DNA of 64,000 nt from Kaistia soli DSM 19436 (lineage in GTDB: Bacteria; Pseudomonadota; Alphaproteobacteria; Rhizobiales; Kaistiaceae). The notes beneath the pieces were generated by a model. That model worked only from the letters and a program-made list of their open reading frames with translations, was not told where the DNA came from and made no database searches. Every line of letters starts with the position of its first letter. Positions within the stretch are counted from its first letter, which is position 1. The position numbers and the translations under genes are program-made. The DNA lies in assembly GCF_900129325.1 (NCBI RefSeq), contig NZ_FQUP01000003.1, forward strand, positions 248,001 to 312,000, in the 5' to 3' direction. Shown piece after piece: positions 44,352-53,901 of this stretch.

Positions 44352-45284
44352 TCAGGCCGGCGTCCGATAGATCCGCATGACGATATCCTGATCAAAATTG
44401 CCAAAACCTCGGCCGAAGATATTGATTCCGCCGGGATTTCTTGCGTCCTCGGCGATGCCGACCCGAAGACGGATCGAGTGATGGCTGTTCATATCGAGAT
44501 CCGCGATGTTTATATCAGAGATCTTGATATCATCGATGAAGGTGCCGCGTTCGGAGATGGTCCACGTCTTCAGCGTGCCATATTGCGAGCCTTCGAGCTT
44601 CCACCAGCGCGGCGTCAACAGCCCGCGCTTGTCGCCGTAATCGCCCGGCGACGTCCATGTGCCGACGGCGATATTATTGACCCAGAGCGTGATATCCGAC
44701 GGCCAGTCGGGATTGGTGCCTGGCACTTCCGACGACAGTTCCATCGAGAATTCGACCGCGCCGATCTTGTCGTTGAGCAGGCGCGCATTGTTCGGGAATT
44801 TGTATTCGACGAAGCCGCGGCCGAACCAGATCAGACCGGCCTGCATGCGGCTCGGATCAAGGAAGTAATTCGGAACGTCCAGCATGCCGATCACGCCCTC
44901 CGTCGAACAGAGGCCGCATGGCGCCTCGACGGCGCAGCTCGTGTAGAGCCCGATCGGCATCGATACCTCGATGGCCTCGTCGTCGGGGGCCTTCACCTCG
45001 CGGTCGAACCGGATCACGATCTCCGCATAGCGGGCGGAGCAGATCTTCTGGTGGCCCTTGCGCGCCTTGACGGTTTTGGTGTCGATCAGATCGGCCTGTT
45101 CCAACGCTTGCACGCTGGTCGCCACGGTCGATTGCGGCAAGCCGAGTGCCGCGCTGATCTCGTTGACGTTCATCGGACCCTCTGCATGCAGAAGGCGCAG
45201 AATATCGATGCGCGCAGGCGATGACAGCACCCGAACGGCCGCATGGCTTTCGGCGGCGTCGAGTGTCAGAAAATTACGGGTCAA
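44352..45284 (-). CDS. ArsR-like winged-helix regulator with a large C-terminal sensor domain (COG4189 type)
   Basis: 310 residues. The N-terminal 80 form an ArsR-like winged helix (LSSPARIDILRLLHAEGP, then MNVNEISAALGLPQSTVATSVQALEQADLI). From about 105 a mainly beta domain follows with EFSMELSSEVPG, DITLWVNNIAVGTWTSP and a Cys-containing CGLC segment near 120. It looks like a carbohydrate-sensing beta-sandwich rather than the small metal-sensing ArsR form. It lies 115 bases before the GH51 gene on the same strand. Palindromes with the same core precede both genes, so it is the likely repressor of both. Confidence 0.85.
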   Translation of the reverse strand: MTRNFLTLDAAESHAAVRVLSSPARIDILRLLHAEGPMNVNEISAALGLPQSTVATSVQALEQADLIDTKTVKARKGHQKICSARYAEIVIRFDREVKAPDDEAIEVSMPIGLYTSCAVEAPCGLCSTEGVIGMLDVPNYFLDPSRMQAGLIWFGRGFVEYKFPNNARLLNDKIGAVEFSMELSSEVPGTNPDWPSDITLWVNNIAVGTWTSPGDYGDKRGLLTPRWWKLEGSQYGTLKTWTISERGTFIDDIKISDINIADLDMNSHHSIRLRVGIAEDARNPGGINIFGRGFGNFDQDIVMRIYRTPA

Positions 45285-45329
45285 GAGCGGGCGTTTCCTG
45301 GCGGCGTGTCCATCGGTTATCCCGATTCA

Positions 45330-45346
45330 TATCACCGCGTCTGATA
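45330..45346. promoter_or_regulatory. Second copy of the TATCA-N7-TGATA operator, upstream of the regulator gene
   Basis: TATCACCGCGTCTGATA: perfect 5-bp arms with the same 7-base spacing as the arabinofuranosidase operator, 46 bases before the regulator start. It points to autoregulation. It also lies between the regulator and the divergent folate cyclo-ligase-like gene (start 45493) and could affect that gene too. Confidence 0.65.
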
Positions 45347-45492
45347 GAGTCGAGGCGCCAACAGACGATGTCCTGAGGAAGCGGTGCCCTAGATTTTGGG
45401 TCGACCTGCACATTCTTTCGTCATGACGGCAAATCGCGCGGCGAACTAGAGTTTCGCGATCAATGGCCATGAATCGGTAAAAGGGAGTGACG

Positions 45493-46236
45493 ATGAGCAG
45501 GGCGAGGATCGTTCGCGAGCGGATCTGGGAAAAGCTGCGTCCGGTCGCCAAGCCGGATTCGCGCTTTCATCTCAATTTCTCTGAGGTGATCCCCGATTTC
45601 GAGGGCAGCGAGAGCGCCACCGACCGGCTCGTCGCGCAGCCCTTCTACCAGAAAGGCAGCTACGCCTTCGTCACCCCGGACAATGGTCTCGTCGACCTGC
45701 GTCGCCGCATGCTCGAAGCCGGCAAGACTCTCGTCGTTTCGACCTATGGCATCTACCGCGGCTTCTACCTGCTCGAACCTTCGATGGTCCCGCCCGGCCA
45801 GGCCCTCTTTGCCGCCTGGCTGGATGGGCTCGAGCATTTCGGCAGGCCGATCTCGCTGGCCGAAATCGCCAAGCGCGGCCGCTTCGATTTCATGGTGACG
45901 GGCGCCTCTGCGGTTTCGCTGGATGGCGTGCGCTTCGGCAAGGGCCATGGCTTCTTCGATCTTGAATGGGGCATGTTCACCGAAGTCGGCATCGTCGACG
46001 AAGCCACTCCGGTGGCGGCGATGGTACATGACGTCCAGGTCGTCGAGGAAAAGCTTCACCCAAGCGAAACCGACATCCTTGTCGACACCATCGCGACGCC
46101 GACCCGCTTCCTCGAGGTGAAGCGCGCGACCCGCCCGCGTGGCATCAGATGGGACATGCTTTCGGCAGAACAGATCGCCGCGACGCCGCCCCTGCTCGAA
46201 CTGCAGCGGATGAAGGCCTTGGCCACTCCAGCTTGA
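45493..46236 (+). CDS. 5-formyltetrahydrofolate cyclo-ligase family protein
   Basis: 247 residues, longer than the about 190-residue classical MTHFS. The nucleotide/folate motif is recognisable as VRFGKGHGFFDLEWGM, replacing the usual GRGGGYYD form. The N-terminal helix (ARIVRERIWEKLRPVAKPDS) and C-terminal VDTIATPTRFLEV also fit. Such longer members convert 5-formyl-THF to methenyl-THF or act on related substrates. AAGGGAG lies 5 bases before the ATG at 45493. No direct metabolic link to the arabinofuranosidase is evident. Confidence 0.82.
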   Translation: MSRARIVRERIWEKLRPVAKPDSRFHLNFSEVIPDFEGSESATDRLVAQPFYQKGSYAFVTPDNGLVDLRRRMLEAGKTLVVSTYGIYRGFYLLEPSMVPPGQALFAAWLDGLEHFGRPISLAEIAKRGRFDFMVTGASAVSLDGVRFGKGHGFFDLEWGMFTEVGIVDEATPVAAMVHDVQVVEEKLHPSETDILVDTIATPTRFLEVKRATRPRGIRWDMLSAEQIAATPPLLELQRMKALATPA

Positions 46237-46239
46237 TCT

Positions 46240-46254
46240 GCCGGCGCGACCGGC
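46240..46254. terminator. Weak hairpin between convergent genes
   Basis: GCCGG-CGCGA-CCGGC stem-loop followed by GCGGCGTCTTT on the + strand, in the 28-base gap between the cyclo-ligase-like gene and the LuxR gene. A short stem and short T stretch make it only a candidate. Confidence 0.3.
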
Positions 46255-46264
46255 GCGGCGTCTT

Positions 46265-48946
46265 TCAGGCGCCTTCGATCATGCCGGTCTGCCGCGCGAC
46301 TGATATCGCCAGATTGCGCCGGCTGACGCCGAGCTTGGCGTAGAGATTCTTCAGGTGAAACTTGACGGTCGCTTCGCTGAGGCCGAGGTCGCGGGCAATC
46401 TCCTTGTTGGTAGCGTCGCCGGCGAGCAGGTCCAGCACTTCGCGCTCGCGGGCGCTGAGAAGCCCGTCCCGTTCGCTCTTCGGCCGCGCAGGACCGCCCT
46501 GCTGCCAGGCGCCGGCGATGCGACTGACAAATTCCGACGTCTTGGGGCTGAATGTCGACAGACCGAAGCGGCGCACGATGCCGCGCACCGCCTGCGATAG
46601 CGGCAATCCCTCGTCGAGAAACACCTGCAACCAGTCCTGCGGCCGTGCCAAGGCGATGGCGGCAAGCAAGGCGCCGCGCGCTTCTTCAAGCCGGCCCGCG
46701 GCCCAGAAGGCTTCGATCGACACCACCCTGCCGACCAGATGATGATAGCCGCGGTCGTGCTCGCGCGAGCGTTGGTCGAGCCGCGCCAACAGCCGCAGCG
46801 CTTCTTCTGCCCGTTCGGTGCGCAGGAAGATGCGCGCCAGCGCGACGGAGGCGTCGCTCCATTCCCGCCAGGTCGGCCACACCCCCTCGTCGTCGATCGG
46901 CGGCAGGTGTTCGACGATGTGCAGCGCAGATTCGAGCAGCCCGGCGCGCGTCATCAGCTCGATACGGATGATGTCGACGGCAAGTCGCAACCGGGGCAGC
47001 GCACGCTCGACGGCCACCTCTTCCGCGCGGTCGATCACCGCCAAGGCCGCCTCGATGCCGGCCTTAGCAAGCTGGCAGCGGGCGAGCGTGCCGTAGCCGC
47101 GCACGAACAGATCGACCCAGCCTTCGCCGCGCGCAAGAAAGGGCATGCCCTCGCGCATCATGGCCTCGGCAGCTTCCCATTGCGTCTGGTGGTAGAGCGC
47201 CTCGGCAAGCGGGATATGGGCGATCGCGATCAGGTTGCGGTCGCTCCATTGATGGCGCTGGCACAGCTCTTCGGCTTCGCGGCCAAACATGATGGCCGTC
47301 GCCGGTCTACCGGCCAGCATCGCCACGAGGCTCATATGGATGAGCATGAAGATCTGCCCGTAGGAGGACTTTTCCTCGCGGTAGCAGGCCAGCGATTTCA
47401 AGGCGTTGGTACGGGCGGCCTCGAGATCGCCGCTGACAGTGTAGGCGATGCACAGATGATTGTAGATCCAGCCCCGGCCGAAGGTCTCCGCCGGACCAAG
47501 ACGACCGGCAATCCCTTCTAGCCGCTCGATCTCGACCGCATCGGAATTGCGGTCGTTATAGACATTGATCAGCCCCTCGATGTGATCGAGCGCCGAGATG
47601 GGGATGGCGAGGAAAGGTGATCGCTGCCCAGATTCCGCTGCGTTGCGCAGGTCGACGATGATGGCGCGCGCCTGCTGGACCCGACCCTGCTTGGCGAGGA
47701 CCAATGCATAAGAGAGCTTCAGGCTCGGCGAGCGGTGGATAACATCCGTCGGGATGTTGTCGATCACCCCCGCCAGCACCGAATGCCCGGCCTTCAGGAA
47801 GATGCTGACGCCGCCGGCCTGCCGGATCGCCTCCGCGGCGAGCGCAAAATCACCGGCGCGCGATGCGTGACTGACGGCCTTTTCAAGATGGCCACGCTCG
47901 GCGAACCACGCAGCCGCCCTTCCGTGCAGCGCCGCCACCCGTTCGGGCGGGAGCGATTGCAGATGCGCCGCGAAGGTGGCGCGAACCACCGGATGAAGGC
48001 GCAGCCAGCCTGGTCGCTGGCTGACGGGAACGAGGATCGGCGCGAAATCCTCAAGGTCCCTCAGCGATCGCGGCGCCACGTCGACGCCAGAAAGATGGGC
48101 GGCCAGATCGAGCGGGAAGTCGGCCAGGATGGAGCAGACCGTCAGCGCCTCCCGCATGTCCGGCGGGATCTGCGGCGCGACCTCTTCGAGCACGAAATCG
48201 CGGTAGAGGCGATGGGTGCCTGCGATCAGTTCAGCGCGCACCTCGGGGCTCGCCGTGCCGTTCAACAGCGGTACGGCAAGGCTGACCAAAGCCGGCCAGC
48301 CGCCGGTCACCTCGGCGAAAGTCTCGAACTCCTCGTTCGAAAGCGCCTTGCCGACGAGGCGCCGCATCTCCGACCGCGTGAAGGCAAGTTCGTCGGCGAG
48401 TATCTCGGTCAGGAGACCCTTGAGCCGAATGCGCGACAACGACAATTCGGGTCGGCGGTGGGTCGAGATGATGATGCGCAACGGCTCCGGCAATTGGCGG
48501 AACAGCGCATTGCAGAAGGCCGAGAACGCTTCGCCCTCGGCGACTTGGAATTCATCGAGGATGACGACGGGGCGTCCGCCTTCTGCGACCAGCCGGCTCA
48601 GCAGCAATTGCCGCGCCCGCTCCAGCCCGAGACGCTGGGCGGGCGCCGTATCAAGGCCGAGAGCGGCAGCGAAATTGTCGAGGAATACGGCTGGATCGGA
48701 GTCCTCGTGAGACAGGGTCAGCCATGAGAAGCGATCCTGCGCCGTGTCGCATCGCGCCTGGACGGCAGCAAGGAGTTCGCTCTTGCCGAAGCCAGGCGGC
48801 GCACGCAGCAGGATGATCTGCCCAGCAAGGCCATTGCGCAGCCGATCGACGAGGAACGACCGCTCGATGACGTCATGCGCGCCACGCGGCCTGCCGAAGC
48901 GTCTCGGCAGCACGTCGATCCGATCGACGAAGGGCAGAACCGCCAT
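46265..48946 (-). CDS. MalT-like ATP-dependent LuxR family transcriptional regulator
   Basis: 893 residues. The N-terminal STAND-type ATPase has Walker A APPGFGKSELL (about 47-57) and Walker B VVILDEFQV. A winged-helix/arm region is followed by a long helical TPR-like repeat region (about 340-790). The C-terminal LuxR HTH reads LSAREREVLDLLAG, then TNKEIARDLGLSEATVKFHL. This is the MalT architecture, in which an inducer and ATP drive oligomerisation and activation. The ATG at 48946 (MAVLPFVDRID) was chosen as the domain start. It lies downstream of, and on the same strand as, the hydantoin-type operon, whose divergent promoter region holds a strong palindrome. Confidence 0.93.
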   Translation of the reverse strand: MAVLPFVDRIDVLPRRFGRPRGAHDVIERSFLVDRLRNGLAGQIILLRAPPGFGKSELLAAVQARCDTAQDRFSWLTLSHEDSDPAVFLDNFAAALGLDTAPAQRLGLERARQLLLSRLVAEGGRPVVILDEFQVAEGEAFSAFCNALFRQLPEPLRIIISTHRRPELSLSRIRLKGLLTEILADELAFTRSEMRRLVGKALSNEEFETFAEVTGGWPALVSLAVPLLNGTASPEVRAELIAGTHRLYRDFVLEEVAPQIPPDMREALTVCSILADFPLDLAAHLSGVDVAPRSLRDLEDFAPILVPVSQRPGWLRLHPVVRATFAAHLQSLPPERVAALHGRAAAWFAERGHLEKAVSHASRAGDFALAAEAIRQAGGVSIFLKAGHSVLAGVIDNIPTDVIHRSPSLKLSYALVLAKQGRVQQARAIIVDLRNAAESGQRSPFLAIPISALDHIEGLINVYNDRNSDAVEIERLEGIAGRLGPAETFGRGWIYNHLCIAYTVSGDLEAARTNALKSLACYREEKSSYGQIFMLIHMSLVAMLAGRPATAIMFGREAEELCQRHQWSDRNLIAIAHIPLAEALYHQTQWEAAEAMMREGMPFLARGEGWVDLFVRGYGTLARCQLAKAGIEAALAVIDRAEEVAVERALPRLRLAVDIIRIELMTRAGLLESALHIVEHLPPIDDEGVWPTWREWSDASVALARIFLRTERAEEALRLLARLDQRSREHDRGYHHLVGRVVSIEAFWAAGRLEEARGALLAAIALARPQDWLQVFLDEGLPLSQAVRGIVRRFGLSTFSPKTSEFVSRIAGAWQQGGPARPKSERDGLLSAREREVLDLLAGDATNKEIARDLGLSEATVKFHLKNLYAKLGVSRRNLAISVARQTGMIEGA

Positions 48947-49018
48947 GACCCAGATGCACCTCTCAGGCTTCGCGTGAGCCGCGTCCGTCGGTCCTCCCAA
49001 GCAAGTTTCACGCCGGTC

Positions 49019-50119
49019 TCAGCGCTGTGGCAAAAGTCCGAGCGGGCGATAGGCGTGATCAAGACCGAAGGCCTTCGGGCCGAACACGTCAAGCGCCTCG
49101 GGCGTGCGCATGATCGGGGGAACGCGCACGGCGAGGATATTGACGCGCTGGCCGTAGCGCAGGCGTTCGGTGGTGATCGCCTCGCCGGTATCGACATCGA
49201 GCAGCGAGATGAGATCGGGCACGATGGCGAGGATTTCACCAGCCTGCTCGGCGACGAGGTTCTCGTTCTGGATCTGGATGCGGATCGGCTCCTCGCCGCG
49301 GCGGAACGGCTCGATCGTCACGATACCGACCGACCAGCCATTTTGAACGCGGCGGGACACATCGACAACCTTGCCGGAGCCGACAACCTTCGCCTCCTCG
49401 TAATGCGTCCCGGCAAAGAATTCGATGAGGCTTTCGAGACCGTCGCGATGCTGGGCCTTGGCTTCGCGCATCGTGCGTCCGATGCCGAGCGCCAACGATA
49501 CCGTGCCGGGTACGGAAACGCGGCGGCAGGTGGCGCCGTCCATGCCGTAATTGGCGATGAAGGACTGGCCGCCCATGCGGATCGTCAGGCCGCGCGCGAT
49601 CCATTCGGACTTCGCCGCAGACTTGACCTCGAGGATACCGGTATTGCCGCGCTCGTCGGCGATTGCCACGGGCGCGGCCGGCACGCCATAGACGTTGAAC
49701 GTCTCCATCTCGAGCTGCGGGAAGGCGCGCCCCATGCCGTCGGCATCGACGACCGGGAGCCCTCGCTTCGCCGCCGCCATCAGCGGGATCGTCGAATTGA
49801 TCCCGCCAGCCTCAAAGGGGATCAGCGCGTCGAGCGTGCGGCCGGTATAGCGCTCATAGAGGTCGAGCGCGCGGCCCATCTCCTCGCCGCTCGGCAGCTT
49901 CTCGATCAGGATCGTCGGCGCGCCCATCGCCCCGCAGGCGACAATATTGAAGGCGTCCGGCAGTTCGTCGAGCGGGATCAGCCGCACAGGTCCATGCGCC
50001 TCGATCGCCGCGCGGGTCATCAGCTTGCCCATATAGGGGTCGCCGCCACCGCCAGTGCCGAGAATGGCGGCACCGACCGCGAGGTCGTCGAGATCGTCCA
50101 GGGTGATATGCGTGCGCAT
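49019..50119 (-). CDS. DUF917 family protein (S-methyl-thiohydantoin desulfurase-like), copy 2
   Basis: A 366-residue cytoplasmic protein. DUF917 landmarks: DLAVGAAILGTGGGGDPY near the start, GAPTILIEKLPSGEE, FEAGGINSTIPL, PVVDADGMGRAFPQLEM, and a C-terminal QNENLVAEQAG region. Pfam links the family to S-methyl-thiohydantoin desulfurase and it often accompanies hydantoinase-like genes. The first residues MRTHITLDDL support the ATG at 50119, 2 bases after the other DUF917 gene. By eye it is about half identical to that neighbour, so it arose by tandem duplication. Confidence 0.9.
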   Translation of the reverse strand: MRTHITLDDLDDLAVGAAILGTGGGGDPYMGKLMTRAAIEAHGPVRLIPLDELPDAFNIVACGAMGAPTILIEKLPSGEEMGRALDLYERYTGRTLDALIPFEAGGINSTIPLMAAAKRGLPVVDADGMGRAFPQLEMETFNVYGVPAAPVAIADERGNTGILEVKSAAKSEWIARGLTIRMGGQSFIANYGMDGATCRRVSVPGTVSLALGIGRTMREAKAQHRDGLESLIEFFAGTHYEEAKVVGSGKVVDVSRRVQNGWSVGIVTIEPFRRGEEPIRIQIQNENLVAEQAGEILAIVPDLISLLDVDTGEAITTERLRYGQRVNILAVRVPPIMRTPEALDVFGPKAFGLDHAYRPLGLLPQR

Positions 50120-50121
50120 GG

Positions 50122-51210
50122 TCAGGTCATCGTCTCGATGGGCGTGAAGGGTTCGTCGAGGCCGAAACAGCGCGGTCCGAAGACGTCGAGCGCTGCGGGG
50201 GTCCGCATCATCGCGGGCACAGCGACTGCGACGACCGTGACGCGCTGGCCGTAGCGCAGGTTTTCGGTGGTGATCGGCTCGGCGCTCTCGCTGTCCATGA
50301 TGCAGATGAGATCGGGAACGATGGCCCTGACCTTGCCGTCGACACGGGCGATCAGGTTCTCGTTCTGGATCTCGATCTCCATCGTGCCGCGCCATGGGCC
50401 GAGACCATCGATCCGCGCCCGCCCGATCGAGAAGCCGTTGCGCGTTTCGCGTGCGACATCGACGATCTTGCCGGTGAAGATGATACGGCCGTGATTGTAG
50501 AGTGTCTGCGGCAGCAGCCGCAGCAGCGCGTCGAACGGGCTCTCGTGATTGGCTTTCGCCTCGCGCAGGCAACGGCCGATGCGCATGGCGAGCGTCATGG
50601 TATTGGGCACGGCAGTGCGCTTCACATCCGCGCCGGACATGGAATATTCGGCGATATAGGCGCAGCCGCCCATGCGGATCGCCACCATGCGCGACAACCA
50701 TTCCATCTGTTTGTTGTCGGCGCCGTTCAGCAGCGTGGAGTCTCCATACTCGTCGGTCACGACCATCGGGCTGCCCGATATGCCGTAGACCCCAAACGTC
50801 TCCATCTGCAGTTCGGGAAAGGCGCGGCCCATGCCGTCCGCATCGACGATCGGCAGTCCGAGCCGGGCGCCGACGACGAGCGGGATCGTCGAATTGATCC
50901 CGCCGATCTCGATCGGCATCGTCGCATCCGCCTTGCGTCCGAGATAGCGTTCGAGCGCACGAAGCGAACCGATCGCCTCCTCGCCGCTCGGCAGCTTCTC
51001 GATGAGAACCGTCGGCGCGCCCATCATGGCAGTTGGGATTACGAGAGCATCATCAGCGAGTTCGGACGGATCGATGACATCGACCGTCAGCCCCTCGTCG
51101 AGGCAGCGCTGAACCATCAGCCGCCCGACATAGGGGTTGCCGCCGCCGCCCGTGCCGAGAAAGGCGGCACCGATGGCGAGATCGTGCAGGTCTTCGGATG
51201 TGAGCTTCAT
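50122..51210 (-). CDS. DUF917 family protein (S-methyl-thiohydantoin desulfurase-like), copy 1
   Basis: 362 residues with the same motifs as the downstream copy: DLAIGAAFLGTGGGGNPY, GAPTVLIEKLPSGEE, IEIGGINSTIPLVVG, PIVDADGMGRAFPEL. Differences cluster in the region about residues 25-50 and in the last third, so the two copies may take different substrates or form a heteromer. It sits 7 bases after the HyuA-like gene. Members likely act on (thio)hydantoin rings, but the activity here is not established. Confidence 0.9.
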   Translation of the reverse strand: MKLTSEDLHDLAIGAAFLGTGGGGNPYVGRLMVQRCLDEGLTVDVIDPSELADDALVIPTAMMGAPTVLIEKLPSGEEAIGSLRALERYLGRKADATMPIEIGGINSTIPLVVGARLGLPIVDADGMGRAFPELQMETFGVYGISGSPMVVTDEYGDSTLLNGADNKQMEWLSRMVAIRMGGCAYIAEYSMSGADVKRTAVPNTMTLAMRIGRCLREAKANHESPFDALLRLLPQTLYNHGRIIFTGKIVDVARETRNGFSIGRARIDGLGPWRGTMEIEIQNENLIARVDGKVRAIVPDLICIMDSESAEPITTENLRYGQRVTVVAVAVPAMMRTPAALDVFGPRCFGLDEPFTPIETMT

Positions 51211-51217
51211 GGCCGCC

Positions 51218-52759
51218 TCACGCCATGACCAGATCGCCGACCGCCTTGACGCGAATACGCGTCGCGCTGCCGGGCAGATAAGCGAGAGGCACCTCCTCGA
51301 TGTCGACGATCTTCACCGTCGATGGATCGGCGCCGGCCTTGGTGGCGCGGTCCGCGGCCTCGGCCTTGGCGCCATCCAGCACCACGTCGCGCGAGGTCCC
51401 CTCGAGCGAGAAGATGCGGTCGACTTCGCCGCCGACCTGCGCGATGGCCGCGCCGATGGCATTCGCGACGGAGGCGTTTTCCGGGCGGATCACCTCAGAG
51501 GCCGACGGCAGCTGGCGCGAAACGAGGATCGAGCCGCCGCCGACCAGAATGACGGGCAAGGGCTCGGCGCTGGTCTTCATCCTGTCGACCGCCTCGTCGA
51601 CCATGCGATGGATTGTGTCGAGCGCGGTAGCAATGGTCTTGGCCGGGACATGGGCGACACGCGCCCGATCGCCGATATCCTCAAGGCCGGCCGCGACGAT
51701 GATGTCGGTCGTCGTCAGCGTGTCGCCGCCGAAGACGAGCGCCTTCGAGGTGATCTCGTAGCCGACCGAATCCGGCCCGATGCGCGCGCCATCGTCGCGG
51801 ACGAGCGAGCCGCCGCCAAGTCCGACCGCCAGCACGTCCGGCATGCGGAAATTGGTCCGGACGCCACCGATATCGACAGCAACGGCGGATTCGCGCGGAA
51901 AGCCCTGCATCAGCATGCCGACATCGGAGGTGGTACCGCCGATATCGACCACCATCGCCTCCTTGCGCCCGGCCAACATGGCAGCGCCGCGCATCGAATT
52001 GGTCGGCCCCGAGGCGAAGGTCAGCACCGGATAACGCTCGACATAATCCGGCGTCATCAGAGTCCCGTCATTCTGGCTGATGAAGAACGGCGCCTCGATG
52101 GCGAGTTCCTTGAGCGCGCTGCGGAACGAGCTGACGACCTTCGCCGAGAGATCGGCGAGGCAGGCATTCATGATCGAGGCGTTCTCGCGCTCCAGAAAGC
52201 CGACGCGGCCGATTTCATGGCTGAGCGAGATCGCCAGGCCCGGAACCTCATTGAGCAGGATCTCGGCCGCGCGCTGCTCCATCACGGGCGTGACGGGCGA
52301 GAAGACCGAGGTAACCGAGGCGGTCCGAATGCCTCGTGCCTTGATCTCGCCCGCAATGCGCAGGATCTCCTTCTCGTCGAGCGGCGCGATCTCGCGGCCG
52401 TCGAATTCATGGCCGCCATGGACCATGAAGGTGTGGCGGCCGAGCGTGGTCGCAAGATCGTTTGGCCAGTCCGTCATCGGCGGCAGCGCCCGGGTCGCCG
52501 GCAGTCCGAGACGGATGGCGGCGACCTCGAGCAAGCGCTTTCGCTCGACGACGGCATTGGTGAAATGCGTCGTGCCGATCATGACGGCCTGGATCTCGGA
52601 AGCGGCAACCCCCGTCATCCTGAGCACTTCCTTCAGCACGGCGATGATGCCGGAGCTGACGTCGGCGGTGGTGGGCGTCTTGCAGGCGCCCTTGACGGTG
52701 ATGCCGTCCATGAGGGCGGCGTCGGTATTGGTGCCGCCGACGTCGATGCCGATGCGCAT
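51218..52759 (-). CDS. Hydantoinase/oxoprolinase-type protein (HyuA family)
   Basis: 513 residues. The N-terminal actin-like ATPase fold begins MRIGIDVGGTNTDAALMDG, with phosphate-binding loops VVDIGGTTSDVGML (about 270) and VLVGGGSILVSRQLPSA (about 410). These are the hydantoinase A signatures. It is shorter than N-methylhydantoinase A subunits (about 690) and lacks their C-terminal part. There is no separate HyuB gene; the two DUF917 genes take its place. Probable role: ATP-assisted opening of a cyclic amide. Confidence 0.92.
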   Translation of the reverse strand: MRIGIDVGGTNTDAALMDGITVKGACKTPTTADVSSGIIAVLKEVLRMTGVAASEIQAVMIGTTHFTNAVVERKRLLEVAAIRLGLPATRALPPMTDWPNDLATTLGRHTFMVHGGHEFDGREIAPLDEKEILRIAGEIKARGIRTASVTSVFSPVTPVMEQRAAEILLNEVPGLAISLSHEIGRVGFLERENASIMNACLADLSAKVVSSFRSALKELAIEAPFFISQNDGTLMTPDYVERYPVLTFASGPTNSMRGAAMLAGRKEAMVVDIGGTTSDVGMLMQGFPRESAVAVDIGGVRTNFRMPDVLAVGLGGGSLVRDDGARIGPDSVGYEITSKALVFGGDTLTTTDIIVAAGLEDIGDRARVAHVPAKTIATALDTIHRMVDEAVDRMKTSAEPLPVILVGGGSILVSRQLPSASEVIRPENASVANAIGAAIAQVGGEVDRIFSLEGTSRDVVLDGAKAEAADRATKAGADPSTVKIVDIEEVPLAYLPGSATRIRVKAVGDLVMA

Positions 52760-52797
52760 GGATGCGAACCTTCGTTTTGAGTTTCTGCTTGGAACGA

Positions 52798-53865
52798 TCA
52801 GGCTGTGAGGGCTTCGGACCAGCCAGGGTCCCAGCCGATCGTGATTTCGGTGCCCGGCGCGAAACGCTCGACATGCGCCTGGTTCTGTCGCTCGGCGACG
52901 ATCTCCTGGCTGCCGCGCTTGAGGCGATAGCGGACGATCGCGCCCTGATAGGTCTCGCTGAGAACGGTGGCCGCGAGGCGCGGCCCCGTTTCGCCGAGCG
53001 CGGCGCCCATCAGGATGTTCTCCGGCCGCACCACCAGCTTTGCCTGGGTTCCGGGCTGGAGGTCGGCCGCGCCGCGGGCGCTCATCTCGTGGCCGTCGAG
53101 CGAGACGACGACCATGTCGCCATCGCGGCGCGCCACCGTCACGTCCATGACGTTGGAATGGCCAATAAAGGATGTCACGAACAGCGTCTTCGGCCGCTCA
53201 TAGATGTCCTGCGGCGTGCCGATCTGCACGATGCGCGATTTCGACATGACGCCAATGCGATCGGACATCGTCAGCGCCTCGTCCTGATCATGCGTCACAT
53301 AGACGGTCGTGATGCGCAGCTTTTTCTGGAGATCCTTGATCCAGAACTTCATTTCCTCCCGGAGGCCCTTGTCGAGCGCCGACAAGGGCTCGTCGAGGAG
53401 GAGGATGCGCGGCTCGGTGACGAGCACGCGGGCGAGCGCCACGCGCTGCTGCTCGCCGCCGGAAAGCTGGCGCTGGTAGCGATCGTCATAGCCGACAAGG
53501 CCAACCTGCTTCAGCGCCGCCTCGACACGGCGGGCAATCTCGGCCTTCGGCATCTTCCGGAGCTTCAGGCCGAAAGCGATGTTTTCCGCGACATTCATAT
53601 GCGGGAAGATCGCGTAGTTCTGGAAGACGATGCCGATATCCCGCCTTTCGGGCGGCAATGCCGTGATGTCGTCGCGGCCGACGAAGATCTGACCCGAAGT
53701 CGGGCGGATGAAGCCCGCGATCATGCGCAGCGTCGTCGACTTGCCGCAGCCGGACGGGCCGAGAAGGGAGAAGAACTCCCCCTCCCCGATTTCGAGATTG
53801 ACCTCGGAGACGGCGTTCCCCTCGCCATAACTCTTGGTGAGGTTCACAAGGCGGATGTCGGACAT
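52798..53865 (-). CDS. ABC transporter ATPase, spermidine/putrescine (PotA-like) family
   Basis: 355 residues. Walker A is [13 protein letters not shown], signature [15 protein letters not shown], Walker [14 protein letters not shown], and the switch is [14 protein letters not shown] domain fills the last 110 residues, typical of the PotA/FbpC group (CUT-like importers). It belongs with the binding protein and two permeases immediately upstream in the operon. The ligand is probably the cyclic compound handled by the HyuA and DUF917 proteins, not necessarily a polyamine. Confidence 0.94.
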   Translation of the reverse strand: MSDIRLVNLTKSYGEGNAVSEVNLEIGEGEFFSLLGPSGCGKSTTLRMIAGFIRPTSGQIFVGRDDITALPPERRDIGIVFQNYAIFPHMNVAENIAFGLKLRKMPKAEIARRVEAALKQVGLVGYDDRYQRQLSGGEQQRVALARVLVTEPRILLLDEPLSALDKGLREEMKFWIKDLQKKLRITTVYVTHDQDEALTMSDRIGVMSKSRIVQIGTPQDIYERPKTLFVTSFIGHSNVMDVTVARRDGDMVVVSLDGHEMSARGAADLQPGTQAKLVVRPENILMGAALGETGPRLAATVLSETYQGAIVRYRLKRGSQEIVAERQNQAHVERFAPGTEITIGWDPGWSEALTA

Positions 53866-53901
53866 GGCTCTTCCGGTTCCGGGATCGATTTTCGGGTGCG
53901 A

